A DNA stretch of 64,000 bases, from NCBI RefSeq assembly GCF_003012705.1, contig NZ_PXYL01000018.1, forward strand, positions 29,527 to 93,526, in the 5' to 3' direction. Each line of letters starts with the position of its first letter. The first letter of the stretch is position 1. Below are positions 42,834 to 51,891 of the stretch, one piece after another. The notes under the pieces were generated by a model. It had not been told where the DNA came from, ran no database searches, and saw only the letters and a list, made by a program, of their open reading frames with translations. Position numbers and translations under genes: made by a program. This DNA comes from Pseudaminobacter soli (ex Li et al. 2025). Its GTDB lineage: Bacteria > Pseudomonadota > Alphaproteobacteria > Rhizobiales > Rhizobiaceae.

Positions 42834-43820
42834 TCAGGCGGATTTGCGCACCCCTTCGCCGCTCCGAAGAATGTCGGTCGGGGCGCAATCGAACAGCTCC
42901 TTGAAGCTGCGATTGAAATAGGAAATGTCGTTGAAGCCCGTCGAATAGGCGACTTCCGCGATCGTCCTCGTGGAGCGCTGTTCCTTGAGCTGTTCGATCC
43001 TTTCCTTGGCAAGGCGCAGCCGCTTGTCGCGGATGACGGTCGTGCAGGTCACGCCCATGCCCTGGAAATCCTGCTGGAGCGTGCGGATCGATATGCCGAG
43101 CTGCGTCGCCAGCCACTTGGCGCTGAGTTCGCTCTCTGTCAGATGGCGATCGATCAGCATGTCCACCATCTGCAGCCGTTTGGTGGCACTGTCATGCATC
43201 GAATGAAGGCACGGAGTGTCCCGCCCCGTCGACATGAAGGCCTGGCGGGTCGCATTGAACACCAGTTCCCGCAAATGATGCGAAGCCGCATTGCTCTCCG
43301 GGGTGGTCATGATCTTGGCGATCAGTGCCCTGAGCATCAGCGCCATCGGGTCGCCGGCGGCCAGCTTCCTCGCAACGTCGAAGTCGATCTTGCTCTCCGA
43401 GTACATCAGTTGGCGCGGCAGGTGAAGCGACAGGTGGTTGCTGAACTGTCCGCCGAAATAGAAGGTGGTGGGCCGCGTGGAGTCGACGAGGATGCAGTCG
43501 CCCACATCCAGCACATTCTGCTGGCCGGAATGCTCGACGCCGCAGATGCCTTCGAGCTGCAGGATCAGGAACAGGTGTTCCCTGTTGTCGCGGCGAATGT
43601 CGTCCCAGTCCCGGCTCACATAGTCGAGATCGTTCGAGACATGGGCGAACTCCATGCCGCAGACATCGATGCGGCTTGCCTTGCCGAGCACGAAGTCGTC
43701 GCGCTTCACCATATGCGGATTGAAATTGCCGCAGATGCTGCGGAGGTCGTCGGCCCATTCGTCATAGGTCACGGTGGGCCAATTGCGATGCACGAGGTTC
43801 TGATGCTGCAACAGTTCCAA
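42834..43820 (-). CDS. AraC-family regulator (FeaR-like), paralogue 1
   Basis: A 328-residue AraC regulator. The N-terminal domain contains DRPTT-type segment VGDCILVDSTRPTTF near residue 138, and the C-terminal helix-turn-helix pair (AKWLATQLGISIRTLQQDFQGMG and IAEVAYSTGFNDISYFNRSF) spans about residues 230-310. It is a close paralogue of 59319-60302, with the same order and many identical blocks. The aldehyde dehydrogenase and GMC genes follow it on the same strand 114 bases away, so it probably controls them. Confidence 0.92.
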   Translation of the reverse strand: MELLQHQNLVHRNWPTVTYDEWADDLRSICGNFNPHMVKRDDFVLGKASRIDVCGMEFAHVSNDLDYVSRDWDDIRRDNREHLFLILQLEGICGVEHSGQQNVLDVGDCILVDSTRPTTFYFGGQFSNHLSLHLPRQLMYSESKIDFDVARKLAAGDPMALMLRALIAKIMTTPESNAASHHLRELVFNATRQAFMSTGRDTPCLHSMHDSATKRLQMVDMLIDRHLTESELSAKWLATQLGISIRTLQQDFQGMGVTCTTVIRDKRLRLAKERIEQLKEQRSTRTIAEVAYSTGFNDISYFNRSFKELFDCAPTDILRSGEGVRKSA

Positions 43821-43914
43821 CTCTGCCTCCCAACAGTGTCAGATCCCTTCCGGGATTTTCTCCCGTTCTCCTGGCCCGGCCTCACCAAGATATAGCGAAG
43901 CACCGGAACGATGC

Positions 43915-44619
43915 TCACCCAGCCTGCACTGAATCTCCGAGGTATAGGTGGTGAAGGCGCTTCGGGTCGCGCGCCAGTTCAGCGCATCCGCCGTCATAGA
44001 CGACCTGCCCGCGGCGCAGCACATAGGCGCGGTCGCCGATGCCCAAAGCGAGCGTCGCAAACTGTTCGACCAGGACGACCGCCATGCCGCCGTCCGCCAG
44101 CTTGCGCACGCCACTCATCAAGCGATTGACGACGACAGGCGCAAGGCCGGACGACATCTCGTCGACCATGATGACCTTCGGACGCCCCACCAGCGCACGC
44201 GCAATGACCAGCATCTGCTGCTCGCCACCCGAAAGCATGCCGGCCTTGACGTCCCGGCGCTGGACCAGCTCGGGGAACAGTTCATAGGCCTCGCCAAGAC
44301 TAGCGTCGGGATGGAGCGCCACCTTCAAATTTTCCTCGGTCGTCATCTCGGGAAACACGGTGCGCCCCTGCTCGACATGGCGGAGCCCCGCGCGTGCCCG
44401 CTTGCCGGCGCTAGCGCCGGCAATGCTCGCGTTGTCGAGCACGATCTCTCCCGAAGCCGGAATGATGCCGGATAGTCCCTCGAGCGTCGTCGTCTTGCCC
44501 GCGCCGTTGGAACCCAGAACCACGCTGATCTCGCCGCTGCGTGCGACGAGGTCGATGCCCCGCACCACGGGGACGCCGCTGCGATTGACAATGAGGCCTT
44601 TGACTTCGAGCAACGTCAT
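43915..44619 (-). CDS. Branched-chain amino acid-type ABC ATPase, LivF type (copy 2)
   Basis: Second ATPase of importer copy 2. At 234 residues it has Walker A LGSNGAGKTT near residue 37, canonical signature LSGGEQQMLVIARAL near residue 130, and Walker B VIMVDEMSSGLAP near residue 148. The Glu is kept. It overlaps the upstream fused permease-ATPase gene by four bases and is the last gene of the operon. Confidence 0.92.
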   Translation of the reverse strand: MTLLEVKGLIVNRSGVPVVRGIDLVARSGEISVVLGSNGAGKTTTLEGLSGIIPASGEIVLDNASIAGASAGKRARAGLRHVEQGRTVFPEMTTEENLKVALHPDASLGEAYELFPELVQRRDVKAGMLSGGEQQMLVIARALVGRPKVIMVDEMSSGLAPVVVNRLMSGVRKLADGGMAVVLVEQFATLALGIGDRAYVLRRGQVVYDGGCAELARDPKRLHHLYLGDSVQAG

Positions 44620-46334
44620 GCGGCCTGCTCCTCCAGTTCGACGCCCATATAGGCTTTCTGGACAATGACCGAGCCAAGCACGGCATCTGGTGCGCCATGC
44701 GCGATCTTGCGCCCGAAATCGAAGACCGTGATTGCCGAGCAGGCGCGGCGAACGAGATCCATGTCGTGCTCGATCAGCAGGACGGCACTGCCGAATTTTT
44801 CAGGGATCGCCGCGATCCTCTCGCCCAGCTTCAGCGCTTCGGCATAGGATTGGCCTGCTGCCGGCTCGTCGAGCAGAAGCACCGGTGGCCTTGAAGCAAC
44901 CACGCCAGCCACGTCGATGAGCCTACGGGTGCCGGCATCCACGGTCGCGATCAGCGTCTCGGGGGACGGGCAATCGAACCATTCGAGGACAGCCTCGATC
45001 TCACCCGGTTTTATCCCCCCGGCAGCGAGGCGGATATATTCGCCGACCCTCAGCTCCGGCGCGATACGGGTGGTCTGCCAGCTGCGGCGCACGCCCGCCC
45101 TTGCCCGTGCGGTGGCGGAAAGCCCTTCGAGCGGGCGACCGTCGAGCCTGACCGAACCTTCATAGCGCGGCAGGAAGCCGGTTATGGCGTCGATGGTCGT
45201 GGACTTGCCTGCGCCATTGGGGCCGATGAGGCCGACCACAGTGCGCGACGGCACCGAAAGCTCGACCTTGTCGAGCGCGACCACATTGGCGTAGCGAACG
45301 GTAAGGCCGCTGACCTCCAGCGCCGTTCCCTTGGCATGAACTGCGGGCGCGGCCAACGTCGTCGTTGCCGTGCTCCGCTTCTGCCCTTTCAGCCTTGCGG
45401 GCATGAGCTTTGAGCCAAGACGCGCCCAGGTTTCGCTGATCGTCTCGCCCGTGCTCAGGGCCTGCACCGCACCAAGCGCGAAGAAGACATTGCCCACGTC
45501 CTGCGGCAGGCCGATGCGCCGCAAGAGTTCGGGAAAGAGCGTGATCATCAGGCCGCCGGCAATCGCGCCGAGCGTGAAATGGGCGCCGACCATCGTCGCC
45601 ACCGCAAACAGCGCGAGCGACTGCATCATGTTGAAGTTTTCGGCGACCAGCGTGCCGAGATAGCCGGCCAGCAGGCCGCCCGAAATACCGGAGATGAAGG
45701 CGCTGATCGCAAAGGCGCTGAGCTTCGCCATCGGGATGCTGATGCCCTGCGCGGCAGCGGCACGCTCGGAGTGGCGGACCGCCAGCCAGGAGGCACCGAG
45801 CCGCGACCTGCTCAGGAATTCGAGCGCGACGGCGATGAGGCCATAGACGAGCATGATGAACAGGAAATAGCCCTTGTCGCTCTCGAACAGTGCCGGTCGC
45901 ACCACCTGCGTGAAGGTGGTCTGGCCGGGATAGGTGATCGTGGCTAGGATCGTGTCGAAAGCCGCGGCAAAGCCCAGCGTGACGATCGCGAGATTAATGC
46001 CGCGCAGCCGTAGTGCCGGAAGCCCGATGACGATGCCCACGGGCACTGCGGCCAGGCCACCGAGTAGAACCCAGACGACGAGGCCGCCGGGCACTTCGTA
46101 GAGGTTGAGATAACCCGTCACCCAGGCACCCACGCCCGCAAACGACATCTGGCAGAGGGAGATCATGCCTGTTCGGCCCGTCACGATGCCGAGGCTCTGC
46201 AGCGCCACGCCGACGATGAACACGGCTGTGATCAGAAACAACCAGTATTTCGGCAAAAACAGCGCAGCTGCCGCCGCCAGGACTGCAAGCCATACGGCCG
46301 TTCTCAGCGCCGCCTTGATGCTAGCGTGCTTCAT
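44616..46334 (-). CDS. Fused LivM permease-LivG ATPase (copy 2)
   Basis: One 572-residue polypeptide joins a LivM-type permease (residues about 1-320, multiple hydrophobic helices) to a LivG-type ATPase (about 335-572) through an alanine-rich linker. Start at ATG 46334, after GAGGAG; the upstream frame to 46433 overlaps the LivH gene. The ATPase has Walker A GPNGAGKST near residue 370 and Walker B PPVLLLDEPAAG near residue 495, but its signature reads VDAGTRRLIDVA instead of the usual YGQQR. Fusion of these two subunits occurs in some family members and fixes their stoichiometry. Confidence 0.92.
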   Translation of the reverse strand: MKHASIKAALRTAVWLAVLAAAAALFLPKYWLFLITAVFIVGVALQSLGIVTGRTGMISLCQMSFAGVGAWVTGYLNLYEVPGGLVVWVLLGGLAAVPVGIVIGLPALRLRGINLAIVTLGFAAAFDTILATITYPGQTTFTQVVRPALFESDKGYFLFIMLVYGLIAVALEFLSRSRLGASWLAVRHSERAAAAQGISIPMAKLSAFAISAFISGISGGLLAGYLGTLVAENFNMMQSLALFAVATMVGAHFTLGAIAGGLMITLFPELLRRIGLPQDVGNVFFALGAVQALSTGETISETWARLGSKLMPARLKGQKRSTATTTLAAPAVHAKGTALEVSGLTVRYANVVALDKVELSVPSRTVVGLIGPNGAGKSTTIDAITGFLPRYEGSVRLDGRPLEGLSATARARAGVRRSWQTTRIAPELRVGEYIRLAAGGIKPGEIEAVLEWFDCPSPETLIATVDAGTRRLIDVAGVVASRPPVLLLDEPAAGQSYAEALKLGERIAAIPEKFGSAVLLIEHDMDLVRRACSAITVFDFGRKIAHGAPDAVLGSVIVQKAYMGVELEEQAA

Positions 46335-47190
46335 CCCAGCGGGCTCCTCTTTGCGACCACAAGAGGACCGCGAGAATGACGACGAAGGGGATCGCTCCCC
46401 GGTACTGGCTGAACGCGTCGAGACCGCTCGCAAGCCCTTCGATGACGCCGATCATCAGGCCACCGACAAGCGCGGCGCGGAAGCTGGTGAAGGCGCCGAT
46501 CAGGGCGGCGGCGAGCGCCGGCACGACGAGAAGGCTGATCGACATGAAATCCGGCGAACGCAGCGGAGCGATGACCATCAGCGCAAAGGATGTGACCGCA
46601 CCCATCACCGCCCAGACGCACAGGGCCAGAAGCTTGACCCGGATGCCGATGAGCTCGGCCGCCATGGGCCGTTGCGACAGAGCGCGCAACTGCAGCCCCA
46701 TCCTGGTCCGCGCCAAAAACATTTCCGTCAGGACCGTGAACAGGACGGAGATTGCAATCGTCAGCACGGATGCCCGCGTCACCTCGACGCCGGCAAGCCG
46801 GAAGGCGGAACCCGCGACGATCTCGGGAAAATTGTGCGGATGCTGGCCGCCCGTCAGGCGCAGGCCGACGGCGATGATGCCGACCAGAAGAGCCGCGGTG
46901 ACAGCCGCCTTGGTGGAGGCGCTGCTTCCCGCAAACCAGGTGGTCATCACCAGACCGATCAGGGTCGCGGCCAGCGCCCCGGCGGCGACGCCCGCCACGA
47001 CGTCGACGGCAAGCGGAAAGCCGGCTTCGTAAAGCGCCACCATCACGAAGGTGCCGGCGGCCCCGATCGCGGCGCCGGTGAAGTTGACGACTGCGACGAG
47101 CCTGTAGTTAAAGATCGCGCAGACGCCGAGGATGGCATAGGCTCCGCCGGCCGAAAGGCCGGCTACCGCCGATGTCAGCAGAGAATTCAT
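46321..47190 (-). CDS. Branched-chain amino acid-type ABC permease, LivH type (copy 2)
   Basis: Inner-membrane subunit of importer copy 2, 289 residues, with a LivH-like N-terminus (LLTSAVAGLSAGGAYAILG, then CAIFNYRLVAVVNFTGAAIGA) and several further helices. It overlaps the fused permease-ATPase gene by 14 bases and lies 68 bases after the binding-protein gene. Confidence 0.92.
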   Translation of the reverse strand: MNSLLTSAVAGLSAGGAYAILGVCAIFNYRLVAVVNFTGAAIGAAGTFVMVALYEAGFPLAVDVVAGVAAGALAATLIGLVMTTWFAGSSASTKAAVTAALLVGIIAVGLRLTGGQHPHNFPEIVAGSAFRLAGVEVTRASVLTIAISVLFTVLTEMFLARTRMGLQLRALSQRPMAAELIGIRVKLLALCVWAVMGAVTSFALMVIAPLRSPDFMSISLLVVPALAAALIGAFTSFRAALVGGLMIGVIEGLASGLDAFSQYRGAIPFVVILAVLLWSQRGARWDEAR

Positions 47191-47228
47191 CGATAGGCTC
47201 CTTCAAGCCCGTGCATGCAAGGTCGCAC

Positions 47229-47250
47229 CGCCGCCATTGGGACGGCGGCG
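47229..47250 (-). terminator. Intercistronic hairpin after binding-protein gene (copy 2)
   Basis: CGCCGCC and GGCGGCG, 7-bp stem with an 8-base loop, nine bases after the binding-protein stop. Same placement as the hairpins at 3469-3502 and 38354-38380. Confidence 0.5.
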
Positions 47251-47258
47251 CGGCGCTA

Positions 47259-48434
47259 TCAATTCGCAGCCGGAAGCACGTACCAGCCGGAGCTCTTGGG
47301 CACCCACTTTCCTTCGGAAAGCGCCATCACCTTGGTCGCCTGCATCGGAGCATGCTTGGCGGCATCGCCAAAGACATATTCGCTGCCGGCGATCGAGTAC
47401 TTCATCGGCTTGCCCTCGAGCAGCTTGGCGCCCAGCCTCTCGCGCGTCACCGGCCCATCCATGGAAGCGATCATATCGGCGAGAACCTTGGCGGCGAGGT
47501 ATCCGCCCTGCGAGAAGGCAGTCTTCGGCAAGCCTGCCTTCTCCATCGTGGCCATCCAGTCGGCATTGGCCTCGTTGGTCTCGGTATAGGGCTCCCATTC
47601 GGTGCCGAGATAGACCGGCTGCTTGGTGTTCGGCAGCGCCTTGGCGACACCTTCGGTGTAGCCGGAGGCGAGGAACACCCAATCGATGCCTTCGATCTTC
47701 TGTGCATCGGCGGTGTTGATCATCTGCACAACGCCCGGCTCGACCTGGTTGGTCAGCACTGCGTCGCAACCAGCATCACGTGCCTTGATCAGGTAGGGCG
47801 TCAGGTCACCCTGCAGCGGCAGGGTCATGTCGACGAGGTGGATCTTCTTGCCACTCATCTCTTCCCAGCGCTTGACGGCCTGGGCATAGGCCTCTTGCGT
47901 GCCGCCTAGCACGATGAAGAAGGTGCACAGCTTCTCATCCTTCAGCTCCTTGCTCGCGTAGTCGAGCATGGCGGTCGTCAGCGTATACGGCCCGACGTTG
48001 ACGGGCGCGATGGTGGGAGCATTGAAGCACATCGGATCGACACCCACGCCCTGCACCGACATCACATCGTTGCGCTTGTAGGTGCCTGCATTAACGGCGC
48101 AGTCCAAGAGGCTGGCGCCGCCGCCGAGAGCCACGACATTCTTATTGTCGATGAGATCGCGAGCAGCCTGCGCAGCGACCTGCGGATCGCCCTTGTCGTC
48201 GGCCATCGTGTATTCGATCTTGCAACCATTGATGCCGCCGGCCTCGTTGATCTGGTCGAACACGGCCTTGGCGCCCTTGGGGCCATCCGAGAAATCGACC
48301 GGGCCGGTGATGGTGGAAACGGACCCGAGCTGGATCGCTCCGTCGCATGACGGAGCGGCGAGGGCCGTGCCGGCCACGCCGAAATCGAGACATGCCGCAC
48401 CCGCAATGAGTGCCAATGTGGAAAGGCGCTTCAT
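47259..48434 (-). CDS. ABC substrate-binding protein (Peripla_BP_6 type), copy 2
   Basis: Periplasmic ligand-binding protein of 391 residues with a signal peptide (MKRLSTLALIAGAAC, ending ALAAPSCDG). The mature start IQLGSVSTITGPVDFSDGPKGAKAVFDQINEAGGINGCKIEY is typical of LivK-like proteins. It opens importer copy 2. The amidohydrolase gene 57 bases upstream on the same strand may be part of the same operon, suggesting an amide-containing or cyclic ligand (inference). Confidence 0.92.
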   Translation of the reverse strand: MKRLSTLALIAGAACLDFGVAGTALAAPSCDGAIQLGSVSTITGPVDFSDGPKGAKAVFDQINEAGGINGCKIEYTMADDKGDPQVAAQAARDLIDNKNVVALGGGASLLDCAVNAGTYKRNDVMSVQGVGVDPMCFNAPTIAPVNVGPYTLTTAMLDYASKELKDEKLCTFFIVLGGTQEAYAQAVKRWEEMSGKKIHLVDMTLPLQGDLTPYLIKARDAGCDAVLTNQVEPGVVQMINTADAQKIEGIDWVFLASGYTEGVAKALPNTKQPVYLGTEWEPYTETNEANADWMATMEKAGLPKTAFSQGGYLAAKVLADMIASMDGPVTRERLGAKLLEGKPMKYSIAGSEYVFGDAAKHAPMQATKVMALSEGKWVPKSSGWYVLPAAN

Positions 48435-48491
48435 TCTAAATCCCCTTCTTAGAGTTATGATTTTGCGGGCGCTTCCTCTGCGCCCCCGGGT

Positions 48492-50153
48492 CTATCGCTG
48501 GTACACGACGCGCCCTTCGAAATAGGTCGTCAGTACCTTCGTCTCGGCGATCCGGTCTGTCGGAACGTCGAATGCATTCTGATCGAGAACGATGATGTCC
48601 GCGGACTTGCCGGCTTCGATCGAGCCGGTTTGGTGATCCAGCCCGACCGCGCGGGCGGAGTTGATCGTGTAGATCGCGATCGCCGTTTCGAGATCGATCG
48701 CCTGTTCCGGCCAGAGCGCACGGCCCGCGAACGCGCCCGACGGATTGCGCCTGGTGACGAGCCCTTCGATGCCGTTCCAGGGATCCGGTATCGGCGAGAC
48801 CGGCCAGTCGGACCCACCGGCCATGAGCGTTCCGGCGTTGATGAGATCGGCGACCGGCCAGAACTTTTCGGCCCGCTCCACGCCCATCGCCTCCTTGTGT
48901 CCCTCAAGGAAAGTGGTCGGATACCAGATCATCGGACAGAGGTCGGCCGCGACACCGAGCTTTGCAAAACGCGGAATGTCCTCATCGCGGATGTAGCTTG
49001 CATGCGCGATGTGATGCAGCACGCGCGCAGGGCCGTTGAAGTGACGGACCGCCTCGACCGCATCCAGCATCTGCGTGACGGAAGCGTCGCCAGTGCAGTG
49101 AATCTTCAGCCCCATGCCGAGCTTTTCGGACATGTCGATGTAGCGCACGAGCTCGGGCAGGGAGACGAGCGTGTGGCCGCGATACGCCGGCCCATGCACC
49201 GCGTCTTCCACATAGGGCTCGTGGAAGGCTGCGGTCTTCGCGCCCGGCACGCCATCGAGGAAGATCTTCGTAAAATTCGGGTGGACGCGCTCGCTGCGGA
49301 ATTCCTCGCGCCGCGCCAAAAGCTCGGCGCCCGACAGGCCGAACATGAAGCTCGGTTCCACCAACGGAATCGAGGTCACCGCCCGGGCGGTCAGCTCTCC
49401 CTTGCGGTCGAGGCTGGCAAGAGCGGCCATGACCGGCAGCACGGACGCCGCGTCCTGGAAAGCAGTGATGCCATAGGCACTGTTGCTTCGGACGGCCTGG
49501 GCGACCGCAGCTTCCGCCATTTCGTCGGTGAAGTCTTCGGCCGCTACTCGCTCGACGATGCCGGCAGCCGACTCGATCAGGATGCCCGTAAGCCGGCCAG
49601 TCTTCGGATCGCGCCCAAAGGAACCTTCCGTCGGATCGCGGCTATCCTGGCGAATGCCGGAAAGCCGCATCGCCTCGCTGTTGATCCAGCGGTTGTGGGC
49701 CGTCTCGTCGCGCAGCAGCACTGGATGACCTTGGCTCGCCTCGTCCAAACGGGCAAGCGCCGCCTCGGTGTTGAGCTCCGTGAGCATGTCGGCGCCCCAC
49801 TGGCTGCCGAAAATCCACTGCCCCGGCTGGGCGTCCGCCGCCGCGGCCCGTACATGGCCGAGAATCTCGTCAAGCGTCGCAGATCCGGGAAAACGCCGCT
49901 CGAAGAGCTCGGCCTGCCCGCCCATGAGGATGTGGTTGTGCACATCAACGAAGCCGGGCATCGCCATGCGGCCTTCGAGATCGACGACCAGGGTATTCGC
50001 GCCGGCATGGCGACGGACATCGCCTTCATTGCCAACCGCAAGGATCCGGCCATCGGCGATGGCCACAGCCTCCGCCCAGCGCCTTTCGGGGTCCATGGTG
50101 TAGATGCGCCCATTGACGAGAACCGTATCGGCGCCCCGGTCTGCGGAATTCAT
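48492..50153 (-). CDS. Amidohydrolase family protein (YtcJ-like)
   Basis: Metal-dependent hydrolase of 553 residues. An N-terminal strand set (TVLVNGRIYTMDPERRWAEAVAI) precedes the metal site DVHNHILMGG near residue 72. A second metal His lies in ARVLHHIAHASYIRDEDIP near residue 375, and GGSDWPVSPIPDPW near residue 452 carries the conserved Asp. It matches the YtcJ group of exo-type amidohydrolases of unknown substrate. It is the first gene of the minus-strand run leading into importer copy 2, and would hydrolyse an amide or cyclic ligand in the cytoplasm. Confidence 0.9.
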   Translation of the reverse strand: MNSADRGADTVLVNGRIYTMDPERRWAEAVAIADGRILAVGNEGDVRRHAGANTLVVDLEGRMAMPGFVDVHNHILMGGQAELFERRFPGSATLDEILGHVRAAAADAQPGQWIFGSQWGADMLTELNTEAALARLDEASQGHPVLLRDETAHNRWINSEAMRLSGIRQDSRDPTEGSFGRDPKTGRLTGILIESAAGIVERVAAEDFTDEMAEAAVAQAVRSNSAYGITAFQDAASVLPVMAALASLDRKGELTARAVTSIPLVEPSFMFGLSGAELLARREEFRSERVHPNFTKIFLDGVPGAKTAAFHEPYVEDAVHGPAYRGHTLVSLPELVRYIDMSEKLGMGLKIHCTGDASVTQMLDAVEAVRHFNGPARVLHHIAHASYIRDEDIPRFAKLGVAADLCPMIWYPTTFLEGHKEAMGVERAEKFWPVADLINAGTLMAGGSDWPVSPIPDPWNGIEGLVTRRNPSGAFAGRALWPEQAIDLETAIAIYTINSARAVGLDHQTGSIEAGKSADIIVLDQNAFDVPTDRIAETKVLTTYFEGRVVYQR

Positions 50154-50416
50154 GTGACCCTCCCCTCGGCTCTTTATTTGAGCCGACAGCTATGCGCCGA
50201 GGATGCATGACCCCGATGGCCGAGTCAATGTATTTCACACGTTAAATATATGCGGCTGCTGGCGTCCCGCCAGATCGTGGGGCTCCCGGCGGCCCGTAGG
50301 AGACACTCGCGGGCCAGTCCAGGGAAATTCCGCAATCTTGCAGCCAGCGCGTCTTATCGATGATCGCAGAGCTTGCTGGCTTCGAAGCGCTTGGTTCTGC
50401 TGACCCCGGTTTAGCG
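50154..50416. other. Intergenic region, amidohydrolase promoter and LysR 3' end
   Basis: It must contain the promoter of the amidohydrolase/importer operon. Some AT-rich sequence lies at 50226-50250. I could not define an operator or terminator. Confidence 0.35.
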
Positions 50417-51334
50417 TTAGACCCCGTTCCGTAAGTGTCGAAGTTTAGTCCTGATTACATCCAGAAATAGCTCGACTTTGCGGGATCTGTGCCGCTTTTG
50501 CGGGAACACCGCGAAAATGCCACCGGTCGGCAAAGTCCAATCCGGAAGGACACGCACGACGCGCCCTAACGCGACATCTTCGGCAACTTGATAGTCGGGG
50601 AGCACTGCAAGTCCTCCATCCGCCATGACTGCTGCACGGACCGCGCTTGTTGTTGATATCGACAGACGGTAGTCGAAACGCACCTGCTGAACATTGTTGT
50701 CGAAACTGGTGAAAGACCAACTGTCAGGCTGCCTAAGAATAGACAGTTCAATGAAGGGCCAATCCGCCAAATTCTGGGGTTTCTTGACGCGTGCCAGGCG
50801 ATCGGACCAGGACGGCGGTGCGACTAGCCACTGCGAAAAGGAGCCAAGCAGCGCCGCAGTATGGCTGCTGTCGCGCGGCCATCCCAATCTAATGGCCACA
50901 TCGATACCTTCGCCGACGAGATCGACAATTTGATCAGAGGCAATCAAGTCGACCTTCAGCCCAGGAAACTGGTTGATCAGGGAGACCAGGATTGGCGTCA
51001 CCACGCTTGCTCCGAAGTCCGCAGACGTGGTCACCCGCAACACGCCACGAATGTCGAAGTTCTCACGGTCCAAGGCGGTCACGGCGTCGTCGACCTGACG
51101 CAGTATCGCCGTACATGCCTCGAAGAACTGGCGCCCGGCGGCCGTCAGCCCGAGATGGCGCGGGTTGCGCAGTATAAGGGTTGTGCCGACCTCAGCTTCG
51201 AGCCGCGACAGATGCGTGCTGATCGCAGATTTGGCCAGTCCCGTGCGCTGTGCGGCCTCCGACAGCGAGCCAGCCTCGATCACGCAAACGAATATCGAGA
51301 GCCGGTTGAGGTTGATGTTGCGGATGTCGGTCAT
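50417..51334 (-). CDS. LysR-family transcriptional regulator
   Basis: A 305-residue LysR regulator with an N-terminal winged helix (INLNRLSIFVCVIEAGSLSEAAQ, with LAKSAISTHLSRLEAEVG as recognition helix) and a C-terminal effector domain. It is divergent from the NTF2-like/aminotransferase genes across a 113-base gap, so it may control them. Confidence 0.92.
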   Translation of the reverse strand: MTDIRNINLNRLSIFVCVIEAGSLSEAAQRTGLAKSAISTHLSRLEAEVGTTLILRNPRHLGLTAAGRQFFEACTAILRQVDDAVTALDRENFDIRGVLRVTTSADFGASVVTPILVSLINQFPGLKVDLIASDQIVDLVGEGIDVAIRLGWPRDSSHTAALLGSFSQWLVAPPSWSDRLARVKKPQNLADWPFIELSILRQPDSWSFTSFDNNVQQVRFDYRLSISTTSAVRAAVMADGGLAVLPDYQVAEDVALGRVVRVLPDWTLPTGGIFAVFPQKRHRSRKVELFLDVIRTKLRHLRNGV

Positions 51335-51447
51335 GCGTTCGCTTTAGTAGAACAATAAGTAAGGTGCGCGACGGCTTTTATCCCTTCCAAATCAAACATA
51401 TGGTTCAGTGACGGACCATCCGCCGGATGGCCAGCATCGGAGCGACC

Positions 51448-51807
51448 ATGCAAAACACCTCCCCGCAAGCCGTGCTGCAGGCCTATATCGACGGGTCGCG
51501 CGACCTGGATCGCGCCAAGTTGGCAGGGTGCTTTCATCCCAGCGCGATCATGACGGGCTTTCTGCTCGACAACGCCATCGTGGGAACGCCGGAACTCTAT
51601 CTCGCCGACATTGATCGTATGGTGTCGCGCGGTGTGTCGAACGAAGGCTACGAGGCCCATGTCGAAGACCTGACCGTACAGGGCTCCGTCGCCAGCGCTA
51701 CGGTCGTCATGTCCGGGTTGGCCGGCTTGAACTTCAACGACTTCATGCATCTGGTCGAGGAAGAAGGCCGCTGGAGCATCATCAGCAAGCTTTTTACGAC
51801 CGTCTAG
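51448..51807 (+). CDS. NTF2-like protein (putative lumazine-binding type)
   Basis: A 119-residue NTF2-like protein. I chose the ATG at 51448 because GGAG lies five bases before it; the ATG at 51427 would add seven residues and lacks such a site. It begins with a helix (SPQAVLQAYIDGSRDLDRAKLAGCF) and has strands ending GRWSIISKLFTTV, like the putative lumazine-binding group. It precedes the class III aminotransferase by 84 bases. Function unknown. Confidence 0.8.
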   Translation: MQNTSPQAVLQAYIDGSRDLDRAKLAGCFHPSAIMTGFLLDNAIVGTPELYLADIDRMVSRGVSNEGYEAHVEDLTVQGSVASATVVMSGLAGLNFNDFMHLVEEEGRWSIISKLFTTV

Positions 51808-51891
51808 GCCGGCATTGACCCAGGTGCAGAGACGGGCCTGTCCCTTGATCGGACAGACATGGATTTCCATTGCGCACATAAGGAGCCGTGC

